Of a DNA stretch of 64,000 bases, positions 1 through 9,720 are shown piece after piece. The position numbers and the translations under genes are program-made. The DNA is taken from assembly GCA_037501455.1 (NCBI GenBank), contig CM074857.1, positions 103,263,501-103,327,500 of the forward strand, read 5' to 3'. Origin of the DNA: Lantana camara (taxonomy: Eukaryota > Streptophyta > Magnoliopsida > Lamiales > Verbenaceae). The notes under the pieces are model-generated. The model was given only the letters and a program-made list of their open reading frames with translations. It made no database searches and had not been told where the DNA came from. Position 1 is the stretch's first letter. Each line of letters starts with the position of its first letter.

Positions 1-147
1 TGCTGAATAATAACGATTACATATTATCAAGGTCTTTAGAAATATGTTCTCCCACTGTTTTTAGAAAGTTTATAAATCCAAAAACGACTTTAGAAGAAAC
101 TTATTTTCTCAATGGGTACTAGGATCCCAGGCATTCTTAGTTTTGGA

Positions 148-471
148 CCCACGACTCATGAGACATCCAAAATCTAAGAATCTTTAGGTAGGTACGAATT
201 ACCGATTCCATCCCCATGGAAATATATATATATATATATATATATATCTTTCGATCATGGACCCACAAATCGTGAGACATCCATATCTACTTTAGTGTTG
301 AGCAGGACCCATCAATCATAAGATCTCAACCAAACTTAGTCCAGAAAGACCCACGACTCGTGTGACATTGCCCATTCTAAAATGGTCAAGAAATATTAAT
401 TATTTTAAAATAATTAATCAGGAAACTAAGAGTTAATAAGCTACACTAATTACCCCATAACTCGTGAGAGA
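148..471 (-). repeat. Four-copy leader motif (element A)
   Basis: On the minus strand, a motif close to TGTCTCACGAGTCGTGGG occurs at 148-165, 262-279, 350-367 and 453-471. Its core CACGAGTCGTG is almost a perfect palindrome. The same four-fold arrangement occurs in elements C and H. Confidence 0.8.
222..247. repeat. TA dinucleotide microsatellite
   Basis: About 13 TA units lie in the leader of element A. The corresponding stretch of H has no such run, so it arose in this copy. Confidence 0.9.
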
Positions 472-1131
472 GCAATTAGTTTCACTTATCAAGTCTTAAA
501 TCCTATTGATGGAATGCTAGGAATTTTATTAGCGTGATAAAATACCTATTTATTCGAAATTGCTCAATAATTAAGTGGGATTTTTGAATTTCCAGAGAGT
601 TGTCTCGAATGACCTCACCGACATATAATGTTATCCAAATTTTAATTGTCCTGTTTAATGTAGTTTCACATAAAGTGCATCACAGAAGCAATTAGCAGAT
701 AACATGACCTAGCATGATAATAATTATGAGATAATCATGGGTATTCTATCTTATATGTGATTTTGGGAGCCACTCCAAAATCACTAGTTCTAACATTCAT
801 GCAACATAAGACAGTTCATATCACATAGGAGTACAGAATTTAATGGAAAAACGCCCTATCTATTACATTTAATAGAAACCCTCCTAAACATTTTGAGGGG
901 TCTTCTTATGGCCACCGTTCTTTAAGTGCTTCTTGTGGATCCTTCTTATTCCATGGGTGCTTGTCTCCAAAATGAAAATAAAACCTCACTTCCTAAGTTC
1001 TACTCTCTTTACATAAAGTAATATGGCTCAATTTTCATATTGGCCATAGACAAATACACGAGGCATTCCCCGACCCAAAAATAACAATAAGGAAAGCCAC
1101 ATAATAAAAACATAACAGTACACACATAAGT

Positions 1132-1179
1132 AGGGCTCCAACCCCAATTGAGAACGCGCAACTATGGAGCTCCGACCCC
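1132..1179 (-). other. Twin leader hairpins (element A)
   Basis: On the minus strand, two 14-base hairpins at 1179-1166 and 1145-1132 each have a four-pair stem around a loop of form TYGGAG. Stems here are GGGG/CTCC (one G-U pair) and GGGG/CCCT (one G-U pair). The same pair occurs at the same place in C and H with different but still pairing stems. Confidence 0.65.
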
Positions 1180-1182
1180 TCA

Positions 1183-1434
1183 GTGCATGGCGCTGCATCA
1201 CGGAGCCCGGCACCACCGCAAGCCCGTGCGTGCAGACGCCGGGCGTGCGCGCAGTTCGACCACTCCCCGCTGAGAACGCCTACTCGCGGCGCGCGCATCT
1301 GAGGGGTCGCGCAGTTAGTCTTATATATCTGAGATGCGCGCGCCGCGAGTAGGCGTTCTCAGCGGGGAGTGGTCGAACTGCGAGCACGCCCGGGCTTGCG
1401 GTGGTGCCGGGCTGCGTGATGCAGCGCCATGCAC
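1183..1434. repeat. Large GC-rich inverted repeat in the leader of A
   Basis: The left arm, about 1183-1300, is the reverse complement of the right arm, about 1332-1434. The left arm has about 15 extra bases and there are a few mismatches. The loop is about 31 bases. Both arms come from the GC-rich leader island; C and H have only one copy. The same short peptide can be read on both strands, as expected for an inverted repeat. Confidence 0.9.
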
Positions 1435-1742
1435 GTACTTGTTGTGCGAGCGATCCCGCACGCGATCAAGTGCGGTCGAGCCCGTTTCGTATTTCTCATT
1501 TCGTAATTTCAACAAATTCAATCAATCCAATTTCAAATTAAAATAGTTCAAATCAATCTGAGTTAAAACAACTTAAAACCAGATTAAAATGAAAACAAAA
1601 TTTCACAAAATTTCAAGAAACGGTTTTAATCCGACAGATTCGTTTTTAAATAAAAACTAAGAATACATAGCCAATATCCAAATTCAAGAATTTTCTTCAA
1701 AATTCCAAAAACAATAAAGATACAATACGAACGTTGCAAGGT

Positions 1743-1755
1743 GCCTCTTATACCA
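1743..1755 (-). other. Degenerate primer-binding site of A
   Basis: The reverse complement is TGGTATAAGAGGC, two mismatches from the initiator tRNA-Met site TGGTATCAGAGCC that is intact in H and C. It lies two bases from the LTR edge. Confidence 0.75.
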
Positions 1756-2445
1756 CTTGTTGGAAAACACGAAAGAATTGAGCAGCGGAAGTTTAAAAAT
1801 TTTCAAAAGTTTAATCGTTGTCTTGCAATTTTCATATCGTATCGTAGGATGTTTTAGAAACTTACAAAGTTAGAAGCTTTCTAGTGATGTCGTTACCGCC
1901 TAACGAACACCTTTCAAGCGGAAAGTCCCTCGAACGACCTTCGATTAAATCCCAAAGTAGGCAATACTCCAAAGCGTATCTACATCAGTCCTAGAACACG
2001 ATTAAGCGAGTGAGAATTCTAGTTCTATGGCTTATTTTAGGCTAGGATATTTTACTTTGAAAACTTTTCTTTTATTTTTCTAAAAAATTTAACACTTCGT
2101 GAGTGTTGGTCTAAAGAATAAGAGAAACACAACCCCTTGTATTTATACAAGTGTGGATCGAGCCCTTAGGGTTTTCAAAACCTAATGGGCTTTATTTTCT
2201 TGCTCACTAATTAACTAATTTAATTATTAATTTAATTGGAAGAATAAGTTCCCAACTTGTTGTCCAAGTCTTGCAAGAATAACCTTCTCTCTCCGACAAT
2301 AGGAAATTGGACTTTTCAACTTTCCTAAAGTTAAAAGTCAATATTCAATAAATAATTTAATTCTCAATAACAATTAATTCAAAATTAAATAAAAGACCAA
2401 AGTTAATTAATTACAATTTAATCAATTAATTTCTAGAAAAGAATT

Positions 2446-2518
2446 CACGTGTGGAATAACCACACGAATGGAGCCACGTACGTGGCAGCCTCGTGCAGCC
2501 ACGTGTGCACGACACGTG
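2446..2518 (-). promoter_or_regulatory. ACGT-core (G-box) cluster in the LTR of A
   Basis: CACGTG occurs at 2446, 2500 and 2513, with a CCACGTACGTGG dyad at about 2474-2485. The position matches the six-copy CACGTG cluster in the H LTR. In plants ACGT cores bind bZIP and bHLH factors, and CACGTGGC resembles an abscisic-acid response element. Function here is inferred. Confidence 0.55.
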
Positions 2519-3131
2519 GCAGCTATCCGCGCGATCCATGCTCCATTTCGATCAATTCGTTAATCATATTAACATCTTACCATAACCTCGCATTCTGGCA
2601 GTTGTGTGTGACCCTTTAGGTTCTTTATTTGATTAGCAGTTACAGTAATTAATTAATTCCCATAATTAATTAATCACTTCACAGATCACACTATCATAAT
2701 CTAGCAATGGGTGTGTGACTCCTAGGCGAATAACGAAATGAATCGAAGAACCTTTCAGTCAACGACAATCAGTGAAATATGATTCTCCTACAACTCCATC
2801 TCTCAATCAAGAACTAAGGCATGAGAATATTCTCAGAGCCCAAATATTCTTGATCTTTAAAGTTAATTTCGTTTCTTATCCATTTAGATCTCAATCTAAG
2901 AAAACCCCATTTTCTTAATGTCTTGATCTTTTATCCAGCTTGCCCAAAAGTTTAATATATAATGGACTACGAACAACTCAGTCAGTAAGAGATCATTCTT
3001 GTTCTTAACAAGTGTAGGTCCTTTATCGATTCTACTAATTCTACATATGCCCCTTGTGTAATCCCAACATAAGCCGTGGTTTAGGTATCTATATGGCGAC
3101 ACCCTTTTGAGTCCATATCAAAGATTACAGA

Positions 3132-3316
3132 CTATGATGCACGGACACTTCTAAAAATATCATTTTACCGTATCGTGTCGTGTCGGACGCTCGTGTCCAA
3201 CACCGTGTCCAACACTACTCACGTGGGAAATTTAAGAAAAAGTTTGTGTCACCGTATCCGTGTCATACGTGTTGTGTCCGTGTCGCCGTATCCGTATCCG
3301 TGTCCGTGTGTCATAG
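3132..3316. mobile_element. 185-bp MITE-like insert
   Basis: Terminal inverted repeats CTATGATGCACGGACAC (3132-3148) and GTGTCCGTGTGTCATAG (3300-3316) match at 15 of 17 positions. They are flanked by the direct repeat ATTACAGA (3124-3131 and 3317-3324). The LTR of H has the empty site with one copy of the flank. The interior holds GTGTCC/CGTATC short repeats and no coding frame. An 8-bp duplication suggests hAT; a 9-bp reading (Mutator) cannot be excluded because the last TIR base and the flank are ambiguous. Confidence 0.75.
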
Positions 3317-3873
3317 ATTACAGAGTTAACTCATATGAGACATTACAAAATCTCAAGTCTAAGGATTAATGAATCACGTCATTGACCTATGAGATATTTC
3401 CTAATCTGGAAGTTTCTGGAAACTTCCTTTCCCATTTAGTGATGAAGTTTCTTACGTGGGACATCTCACTGATGAAGTTCTTGTAACAATCACCCTTATG
3501 TATTATGAACGCATCATCATATGTACTTATAACTCCATGAAACTGAGTGATCCTTCAAAAGCAAGTCTCAGCAGAGTCAAGGTGGACATTCCCACTGTCT
3601 GTCGGACTCATTGACTTGGAGAAGTTTCTAATCCTCATCTATGGACCTAAGAACTTGTTTCATGTGCTGTTTCCATAACAACAAAGTTCTCAATGGCCTC
3701 ATCGAATTAGGGGAGTTCAATACATGCAAAACACAGTCAACCCAAACAGACATAAATAAGCACATAAGTGATTGCCTATGAACAAATTATCTCGTTTATT
3801 ATTCAAAGATTGTTTGTGATTTTACAAGGAAATAATAAAGCCAAAAGCTGCTTTAAGGGCACTATTCCTAACA

Positions 3874-5163
3874 ACGAGATGTGCACCCAAGGCATGTACT
3901 GGGGCTTACTTTACATATTGCAAGACATAAAACCCAAAAACTTCAAGGAATTAGCCACCGTGCACACGACATAGAGTCAAGCATCTCGAACCACAAAAGG
4001 AAATCAATGTTGGAGGAGTCAATAAGGGAGAAAAAACACTACTCATGGAGGACAGAGAAATCCAACAAGGCACCAGTTAAGGAGTCCATGACCATCAAAA
4101 CAACTGCAGTCAAAGTCTCCTCCTGTGATAGAAAGACAAAAGGATTAGAGAGTAGAAAACATCAACCGATAAATGATGACCTACATTGAAGGAGCTATAA
4201 GAAAAGATGTATCCCTTTCCCGACTCTGACATCCCATAAATCCTCGATGAACTAGTGAAAAGAAAATCGATCGAGTTGCCAGCCAAAATGCCCAGAAGAG
4301 AGTGGGGTAGGTGAATGATCCCAAATTTGTAGATATCACCGGATAATTAGCCACCCACTTTAAAATATTTTGTTGTTAAAGAGAAGATCATGAACTTGGT
4401 GAAAGATGGAAAAAAAATATTCTTGACCCTGAAGACTCCGTAGATGCAAATATCATATGTGTTTTTCAGGATGGAACATCACCAGGACCGAGGGCATCCA
4501 CAAAGCTCCAATTTGAAAGCCTACAGTCTGTCATTTTGAAAATTCCAACTACCAAAGAGATGATTCCGAAGAAGGAGCCATGAAGGAAACAAATCTTTTA
4601 TGTGGGAGTAATGAAAAAGGTGAAAGATGGATCATTGTGACTTGATGCAAAAGACAAAGACATTGTGTTGAGTAGATGCATCCATCTCGGATGAGGTGGT
4701 TATTCCCGTTCCCCCTCTCCCCCTCCCCCCAGAAAGAGCATTCAAACATATTCAAAAGAGAAGTCAGAGGTTCGATCGAACTCCAAGAAATCGTCAAGCA
4801 GCCACCAGCATGAACCTTCAACTTTGGGAGACTTCTCACTGACCGAGTTCTTTAAAGAAAAAGTCAATCCAAAAGGTTTTATGCCACGTAAAATAGGAAA
4901 TGAATAAACTACCTTTTGTTATGCTGTCATCGTGATGATGAACTGTTGATAGGATCAAAACTACACAACAAGCCACTTTTTATTTTTAGATTTTTGCAGG
5001 GACAGAACATTAACTGCATATTGCTTGATGGTAGGCTCGCAGTCAACATTATGCCCAGATTCACAACGAAGATCAACTTGAAAATCACAATTGAAGATCT
5101 GCTCATAGTCGTCTGATAATTCAATATTTCAGCTAGGAAAACTAATGAGCCATAGGGATAATT
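3874..5163 (+). pseudogene. Gypsy B remnant: gag end and protease start
   Basis: Across shifting frames the translation follows plant Gypsy gag and protease. A segment reading GMYWGLLYILQDIKP is followed after a frameshift near 3960 by HDIESSI. Around 4205-4400 come YPFPDSDIP and KYFVVKEKIMNLVKDG, the usual gag tail around a degenerate zinc-binding stretch. Around 4960-5110 the protease reads ILLDGRLAVNIMP, where the family has D-G-G-S; the flap-proximal VNIMP is kept but the catalytic triplet context is altered. Multiple stops and shifts mean no product. The 5' part of gag lies left of element A, which inserted into it. The remnant stops abruptly at 5163. Confidence 0.75.
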
Positions 5164-6584
5164 GATAGCTTGCTATTTCATCATATTTTTGACCTATTAT
5201 TACCTCGTTTTGTGCTTTAGTTGATTCTTATCTAAAAAGATTAATGCTTTGTTGTTTTTATTGTAGATTCGGGGCTCGCAGATAGAAATAAAGCTATTTC
5301 GATCGTTCTGAGAGGAAGTCGATGAAGAGGGCCCGCGTTGATGTGTAAAACGCAGCTTTGATGATGATGGCAACAATGTTTGAGGGGACTTATTCAAATT
5401 TGTAACACTTGGGATTTTCATAACCATGCATGTATGCATGCCTTGGAAGTTGGTGATTTTGTTTGGTTAATGGGCCTCAGTAGTGGGCCTGTGCGCTTAT
5501 CCATGGAAATAAGTAAAGAGAAACCCATCTTGTGTGTTACTTGGAGGATAGGAAATAATTTCCTGGGGGATATATTTAGGCACGTTATTGGAGAGTCTGG
5601 AGTCTTGAGGGGTAATTTTTTGGACGCAGCTCTTGGGGCAACTTTCAGCAGTTTGACAATTAACTTTCGGGAGCAAATTTCAACGCATCACAAGGGGGAA
5701 TTTTCGGAGAGCTTCTATAGCAATTTCACAAGATTTCTTCTTCCTTATTCTTATTTCTTGCTTTTCAGATTATTAGTTAGAACTCATGTTAAATAATTCC
5801 TCTTTGATTTTGATGGAATTTTGCGATGTGAGTAGCTAAATTTTAATAATCTACTTAGGGATTATAGAATCGATTGGATTATTGTGAGACCTAATTGCTT
5901 TATCAAATTCAGTTTATTTCAGACATTTATCTAATCTCTGCGTTTCGAGTTTATTGTGAGTGAGTAATTTCAGGATAGTGTACGATCTCTAGGTTATTTT
6001 CAATTGCATAAGGCCATTCGCGTGTTTAGTATGTATATATTAGATGCATAATAAAAAATGGTGAATTAGTGATAGGGTTTTAACAATAGAATTTTGATTT
6101 CACTAAGGGATTTGATAATCTAATTTAAATCTTATGTGTGTCACGACTTGGTTGATTAGGATTGGTGTTTTTATTTATTGTAATGCTACAAATTCATTAA
6201 ATCCTTTCGAGTGTCTTTTAGGGTTGTGAATTGGTTAGGGAAGATAATTGTCAAGTGTCTCTAGGTTATCCAATGAACTAAGTAAAAATGAGATTGAGTC
6301 AAGTGTCTCTATCAACTATAATCAATCTGTCTGAATTGATTGAATTTATTCTTGGATCAATGTTCGATATAACAATGTGAATCGAATATCCCTGTCTAGG
6401 TAGTTTTTCCCATTGATTGAATTATCCTTCTTTTTATTCGACATTCTTATTAAGTTGTTTAATTCTAGTTATTTATTTTAATTGCTTGCTCATAGACAGT
6501 TAAATCGAAAATCCTCCTTTTTAAAGATTTAATCCTTCTCTTAATTCTATCTCGTTTTTTGTTTCTTTAATATACATATTACAG
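5164..6584. other. LTR-like non-coding DNA, family unknown
   Basis: About 1.4 kb of AT-rich DNA begins TGATAGCTTGC right where the Gypsy B protease breaks off, as an LTR would. It contains no motif I recognise as gag, protease, reverse transcriptase or integrase. The one longer open frame (5380-5796) has no recognisable domain. I see no partner LTR and no target duplication, so a solo or truncated LTR is a guess. Confidence 0.4.
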
Positions 6585-6762
6585 TACTAGCATACTCACT
6601 GATATGATTTGACTCTATGACTAGTGTGGATACTTCTAGAGGATTTTTACTTTGGAATCTTGAAGAAAGAATCATTCAAGAAATGGGAATGTTCGCCTCA
6701 TGAAGAACGTTTGAGGGCGGCTCGATACGTTTCAAGAAAGCTTCAATTCTTGTAAGTTTCTG
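6585..6762 (+). repeat. 5' LTR remnant of Copia C
   Basis: It aligns to the region of the H LTR starting near 49375 and ending near 49532. Most of the upstream LTR and about the last 100 bases before the primer-binding site are missing. The primer site follows GTAAGTTTCTG directly instead of an LTR end. Confidence 0.65.
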
Positions 6763-6775
6763 TGGTATCAGAGCC
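6763..6775 (+). other. Primer-binding site of C
   Basis: TGGTATCAGAGCC, identical to the site in H and complementary to the 3' end of initiator tRNA-Met. Confidence 0.85.
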
Positions 6776-7040
6776 ACCTTGCAACTTTCCTTTCGAAACG
6801 TTACTGTTTTAAATTTTGACGAAAAATTCTTGATTTTGGATATTGGTTATGTATTCTTGGTTTTTGTTCGAAATACGAATATGTCGGATCTAAACTGTTT
6901 TTCTTGAAAATTGTTGAAAAATTACTTCCGTATTAATCTAATTCAAAACTATTTAAATCTGGATTTTTCTGAACTACGATTTTGATTAAACAAAACCGAA
7001 TTTTGAAAATTTTCGATTTTGCACGAAAAACACGAAACGA

Positions 7041-7375
7041 GATTGCACGGCCTTAGCGCGCATTGTACGCGCATGGGATAACATTATGCTGCCCACCGAG
7101 ACAGTCTCATGCGGACGTCTGCCGCGAGGGTAGGCCTGGCACACATGCCCTGGCCGCCTCGCGGGCTGACGTCCACATCGTTCCGCCTCTCTCCGGACAT
7201 CCCTGCGCCAGCCGTGCGTGGGGCTACGTGTGCAGTCCGGGCAGGGCCTTGTTGTGCAGCTAGCCGAGTGATACCGGCAACCCTTGCGGGCTGCGCAGGC
7301 CGTTGCCTGTTCGCGCGCCTTGTGCACGCGCTTGCGGGCAACACCGCAGGCCCCGTGCGGGTTGTTTCGGATCCC
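7041..7375 (+). other. GC-rich island in the leader of C
   Basis: A sharply bounded GC-rich block in AT-rich leader, at the same place as the islands in H (49915-50210) and A. The flanks are conserved (CGAAACGA before, TTTCGGATCCCATTTT after) but the island sequence itself is not recognisably similar to that of H. Open frames on both strands reflect lack of stops in GC-rich DNA. Confidence 0.65.
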
Positions 7376-7770
7376 ATTTTTCGTTCATTTTTTAGTTTTG
7401 ATAAATCCCTAATTTAAAATCTGATTTTATTGTAAAATTATTTATTTTTGAAATAAATATTAAATTGGGATTTTATGAATTAAAATTGAGTTTATATTTT
7501 TCGAGAATTATTAATATATCGCTTTGAATGATATTTTGATAAAAGTTTAATTCTTGAATTAATTGAGTTTTGTCATGATCCGAATTCGATTTTTGAATAA
7601 ATTCTTGAATAGTGAACTATATTCAAATTACTTAAGTTATTGGAACTTGAAGTTAAAGGGAATTTTAAATGTAATCGATAAATTTAAATATCAAGCAGAT
7701 TATGCTAGTTTAGGCGATCATGGGTTAGTCTCGTAGATGTTTTAATTTATGCACATAGATGATTTTAATT

Positions 7771-7818
7771 GGGGTCGGAGCCCCATAGTTATGTTATTTC
7801 AATTAGGGTCGGAGCCCT
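7771..7818 (+). other. Twin leader hairpins (element C)
   Basis: GGGG-TCGGAG-CCCC at 7771-7784 and AGGG-TCGGAG-CCCT at 7805-7818. Both stems are fully Watson-Crick, extended by a flanking T-A pair. Confidence 0.65.
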
Positions 7819-8473
7819 ACTTATGTCCGCGCTTTACTTAATTTATTATGTGGCTTTCATTATTATTATTTTTGGGTCGGGGTATGCCCGGTGTATTTGT
7901 CAATGGTCAATATGAAGATTGAGCCATATTAATTTCTATAAAGAGAGTAGAACTTAGGAAGTGAGGTTTTCTTTTCATTTTGGAGACAAGCACCCCAGGA
8001 GCAAGATGGATCCACCAATCAAGCAGAAAGGCTCCATAATTGAAGACCTCTCAAAATGTTAAGGAGGGTTATTTCTATTATTGTAATAGAATAGGGTTTC
8101 CATTAAATTTTACACCCTTATGTGAAATATCTGTTTATGTGGCATGTATGTTAGAACTAGCAATTATGGAGTGGCTCTCATAATTGCACATAAGATAGGA
8201 TACCCATGATCATCTCATATTAGTATCATGCTAGGACATATTATCTGCTAATTGCTTGTGTGAATGTATTTTATGTGAAACTGCATTAAACAAGATTAAT
8301 TAAAAATGGATAACTGTACATGTTGGTGAGGTCAACCCGGATAACTTTTCGGCTAATTCGAAAATCTCTAATTAAAATATTGAGCAATTTTCGAATAAAT
8401 AGGTATTCTATTACAATAATAAAATTCCTAACCTTCCATCAATAGGGTTTAAGAGAGTAGGTAAGCTAATTGT

Positions 8474-8800
8474 TGTCTCACGAGTCATGGAGTAATTAGT
8501 GCAATCTATTAAATTTTAGTTTCTTGATTGATCACCTTAGGTGATTGATATTTCTTGACCATTTCAGAATCAGCGATGTCTCACGAGCCGTGGGTCGTTT
8601 CGGACTAAGTTTGGTTGAGATCTTATGATTGATGAGTTCTGCTTAACACTAAAGTAGATATGGATGTCTCACGAGTCGTGGGTTCATGATTGAAAGATCA
8701 ATGATGCAAAAATATTATTAGGAACTGCATGGAGAAGGAATTGGCAATTTCGTACCTACCTCAAGATTTTTAGACCTTTGGATGTCTCACAAGTCATGGG
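8474..8800 (+). repeat. Four-copy leader motif (element C)
   Basis: TGTCTCACGAGTCGTGGG-like copies at 8474-8490, 8577-8593, 8665-8682 and 8783-8800, with order and spacing matching H. Confidence 0.8.
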
Positions 8801-9007
8801 TCCAAAACTAAGAATGCTTGAGATCCTAGTACCTACTGAGAAAACAAGTTTCTTATAAGGTCGTTTGGGATTTACTGACCTTCTAAAAACAGTGGAATCC
8901 ACATACGATAAAAGACCTAATCCTATGTGTTATGTTATTATTTGATATGCTTATATTTTCTCTTCTTAGTATTCAGGTTGTAGTTCTGTGATTGTCTACA
9001 AGTTGAA

Positions 9008-9720
9008 ATGCAACTCATTAGCATCCATCCTTGAGTCAAATAAGTTGACTAAAGTCCTAACTACTCTGATTGGCTTCGAATCCTAAAATCCGTTTTAGAT
9101 TACAAAAAAAGAAAATTATTCTCTATAAGGCAAATTTTATTTACCTATCGTGAAAATTCGACCTAGGCCAAAAGAGAAGCAATTGAAAAGTGAAAGGAAA
9201 TTCTCCAAACACTTAAGAGTAATTGTACTCCCCATAAATGTGTTACAAAGTAAAACACATCGAAGGAACACTTAAGAGTAATTGTACTCCCTTACGAACG
9301 TGTTACAAAGTATAACAAAATTGAAGGAATTGTTCCACATTTCAATGAGGGAAAATGGATGTAGACTGAAAGTCCTCACTAAGGAGGACTACAAACGAAC
9401 GCTAAGAAACGAGTTCTTAGTCCACTGATTGCTTGAATTGATTCTATCATAACTTTAAGCCCTTTCGTTCAACCTTAGATGATGCTATTGTAGCATCGTT
9501 GATCAAATTAGTTGATAACTTAAGAGAGCATCCTTATGAAGGACTAAAAGGTAATGATAGTTCTTCTTCTAAACCTAATAAGGTAAAGGCATCAAGGCCA
9601 AAGAAGAAGAAAGAATTAAAACCCCGATAGAGGGGTGAGTAAAGGGAAAGCCTAAAAGAAAGAAAGATCAGACATTAGCTTCCATAGTGGTAAACTAGGG
9701 CTTTTAAAAAGGAATTGCAT
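9008..9720 (+). pseudogene. gag pseudogene of Copia C
   Basis: The ATG lies where H starts gag. Recognisable pieces follow the H Gag in shifting frames: YSDWLR near 9063, an AKREAIEK stretch near 9168, and a lysine-rich tail near 9590-9670. A short stretch around 9230-9310 that aligns with the RYNTSKELFH region appears twice, a local duplication. No usable reading frame remains. Confidence 0.7.

Larger units (their letters stand above)
1..1742 (-). other. Untranslated leader of Copia A
   Basis: AT-rich, non-coding sequence matching the leaders of H (49650-51876) and C (6776-9007). It contains four copies of a CACGAGTCGTG-type motif, a pair of short hairpins and a GC-rich island rearranged into an inverted repeat. 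Short open frames inside the GC-rich part are composition artefacts. Confidence 0.85.
1..3873 (-). mobile_element. Copia element A, partial (leader and 5' LTR)
   Basis: Read on the minus strand, this is a 5' LTR (3873 down to 1758), a degenerate primer-binding site and a long leader that runs off the left edge about 70 bases before the expected gag start. It is recognised by alignment to element H at 47677-57777: the LTR starts TGTTAGGAATAGTGCCC and ends CCAACA, and the leader shares the same landmarks. No gag or pol of this copy lies in the window. It interrupts the gag remnant of Gypsy B. The five bases after the LTR are ACGAG (3874-3878), the presumed target duplication whose partner lies outside the window. 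It is clearly older than H. Confidence 0.9.
1758..3873 (-). repeat. 5' LTR of Copia A
   Basis: A 2116-bp LTR in reverse orientation with TG...CA ends (TGTTGG at 1758, TAACA at 3873 on the plus strand). It is diverged from, but alignable with, the LTRs of H. It carries the CACGTG-rich promoter segment and a 185-bp MITE-like insertion at 3132-3316. Confidence 0.88.

Noticed and set aside
148..471. CRISPR-like spaced repeats
   Set aside because: Only four copies, spacing irregular, found in retrotransposon leaders of a plant genome; no cas genes.
5380..5796. 138-codon open frame on the plus strand
   Set aside because: No recognisable domain, no relative elsewhere in the window, lies in LTR-like DNA. 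I would not call it a gene.
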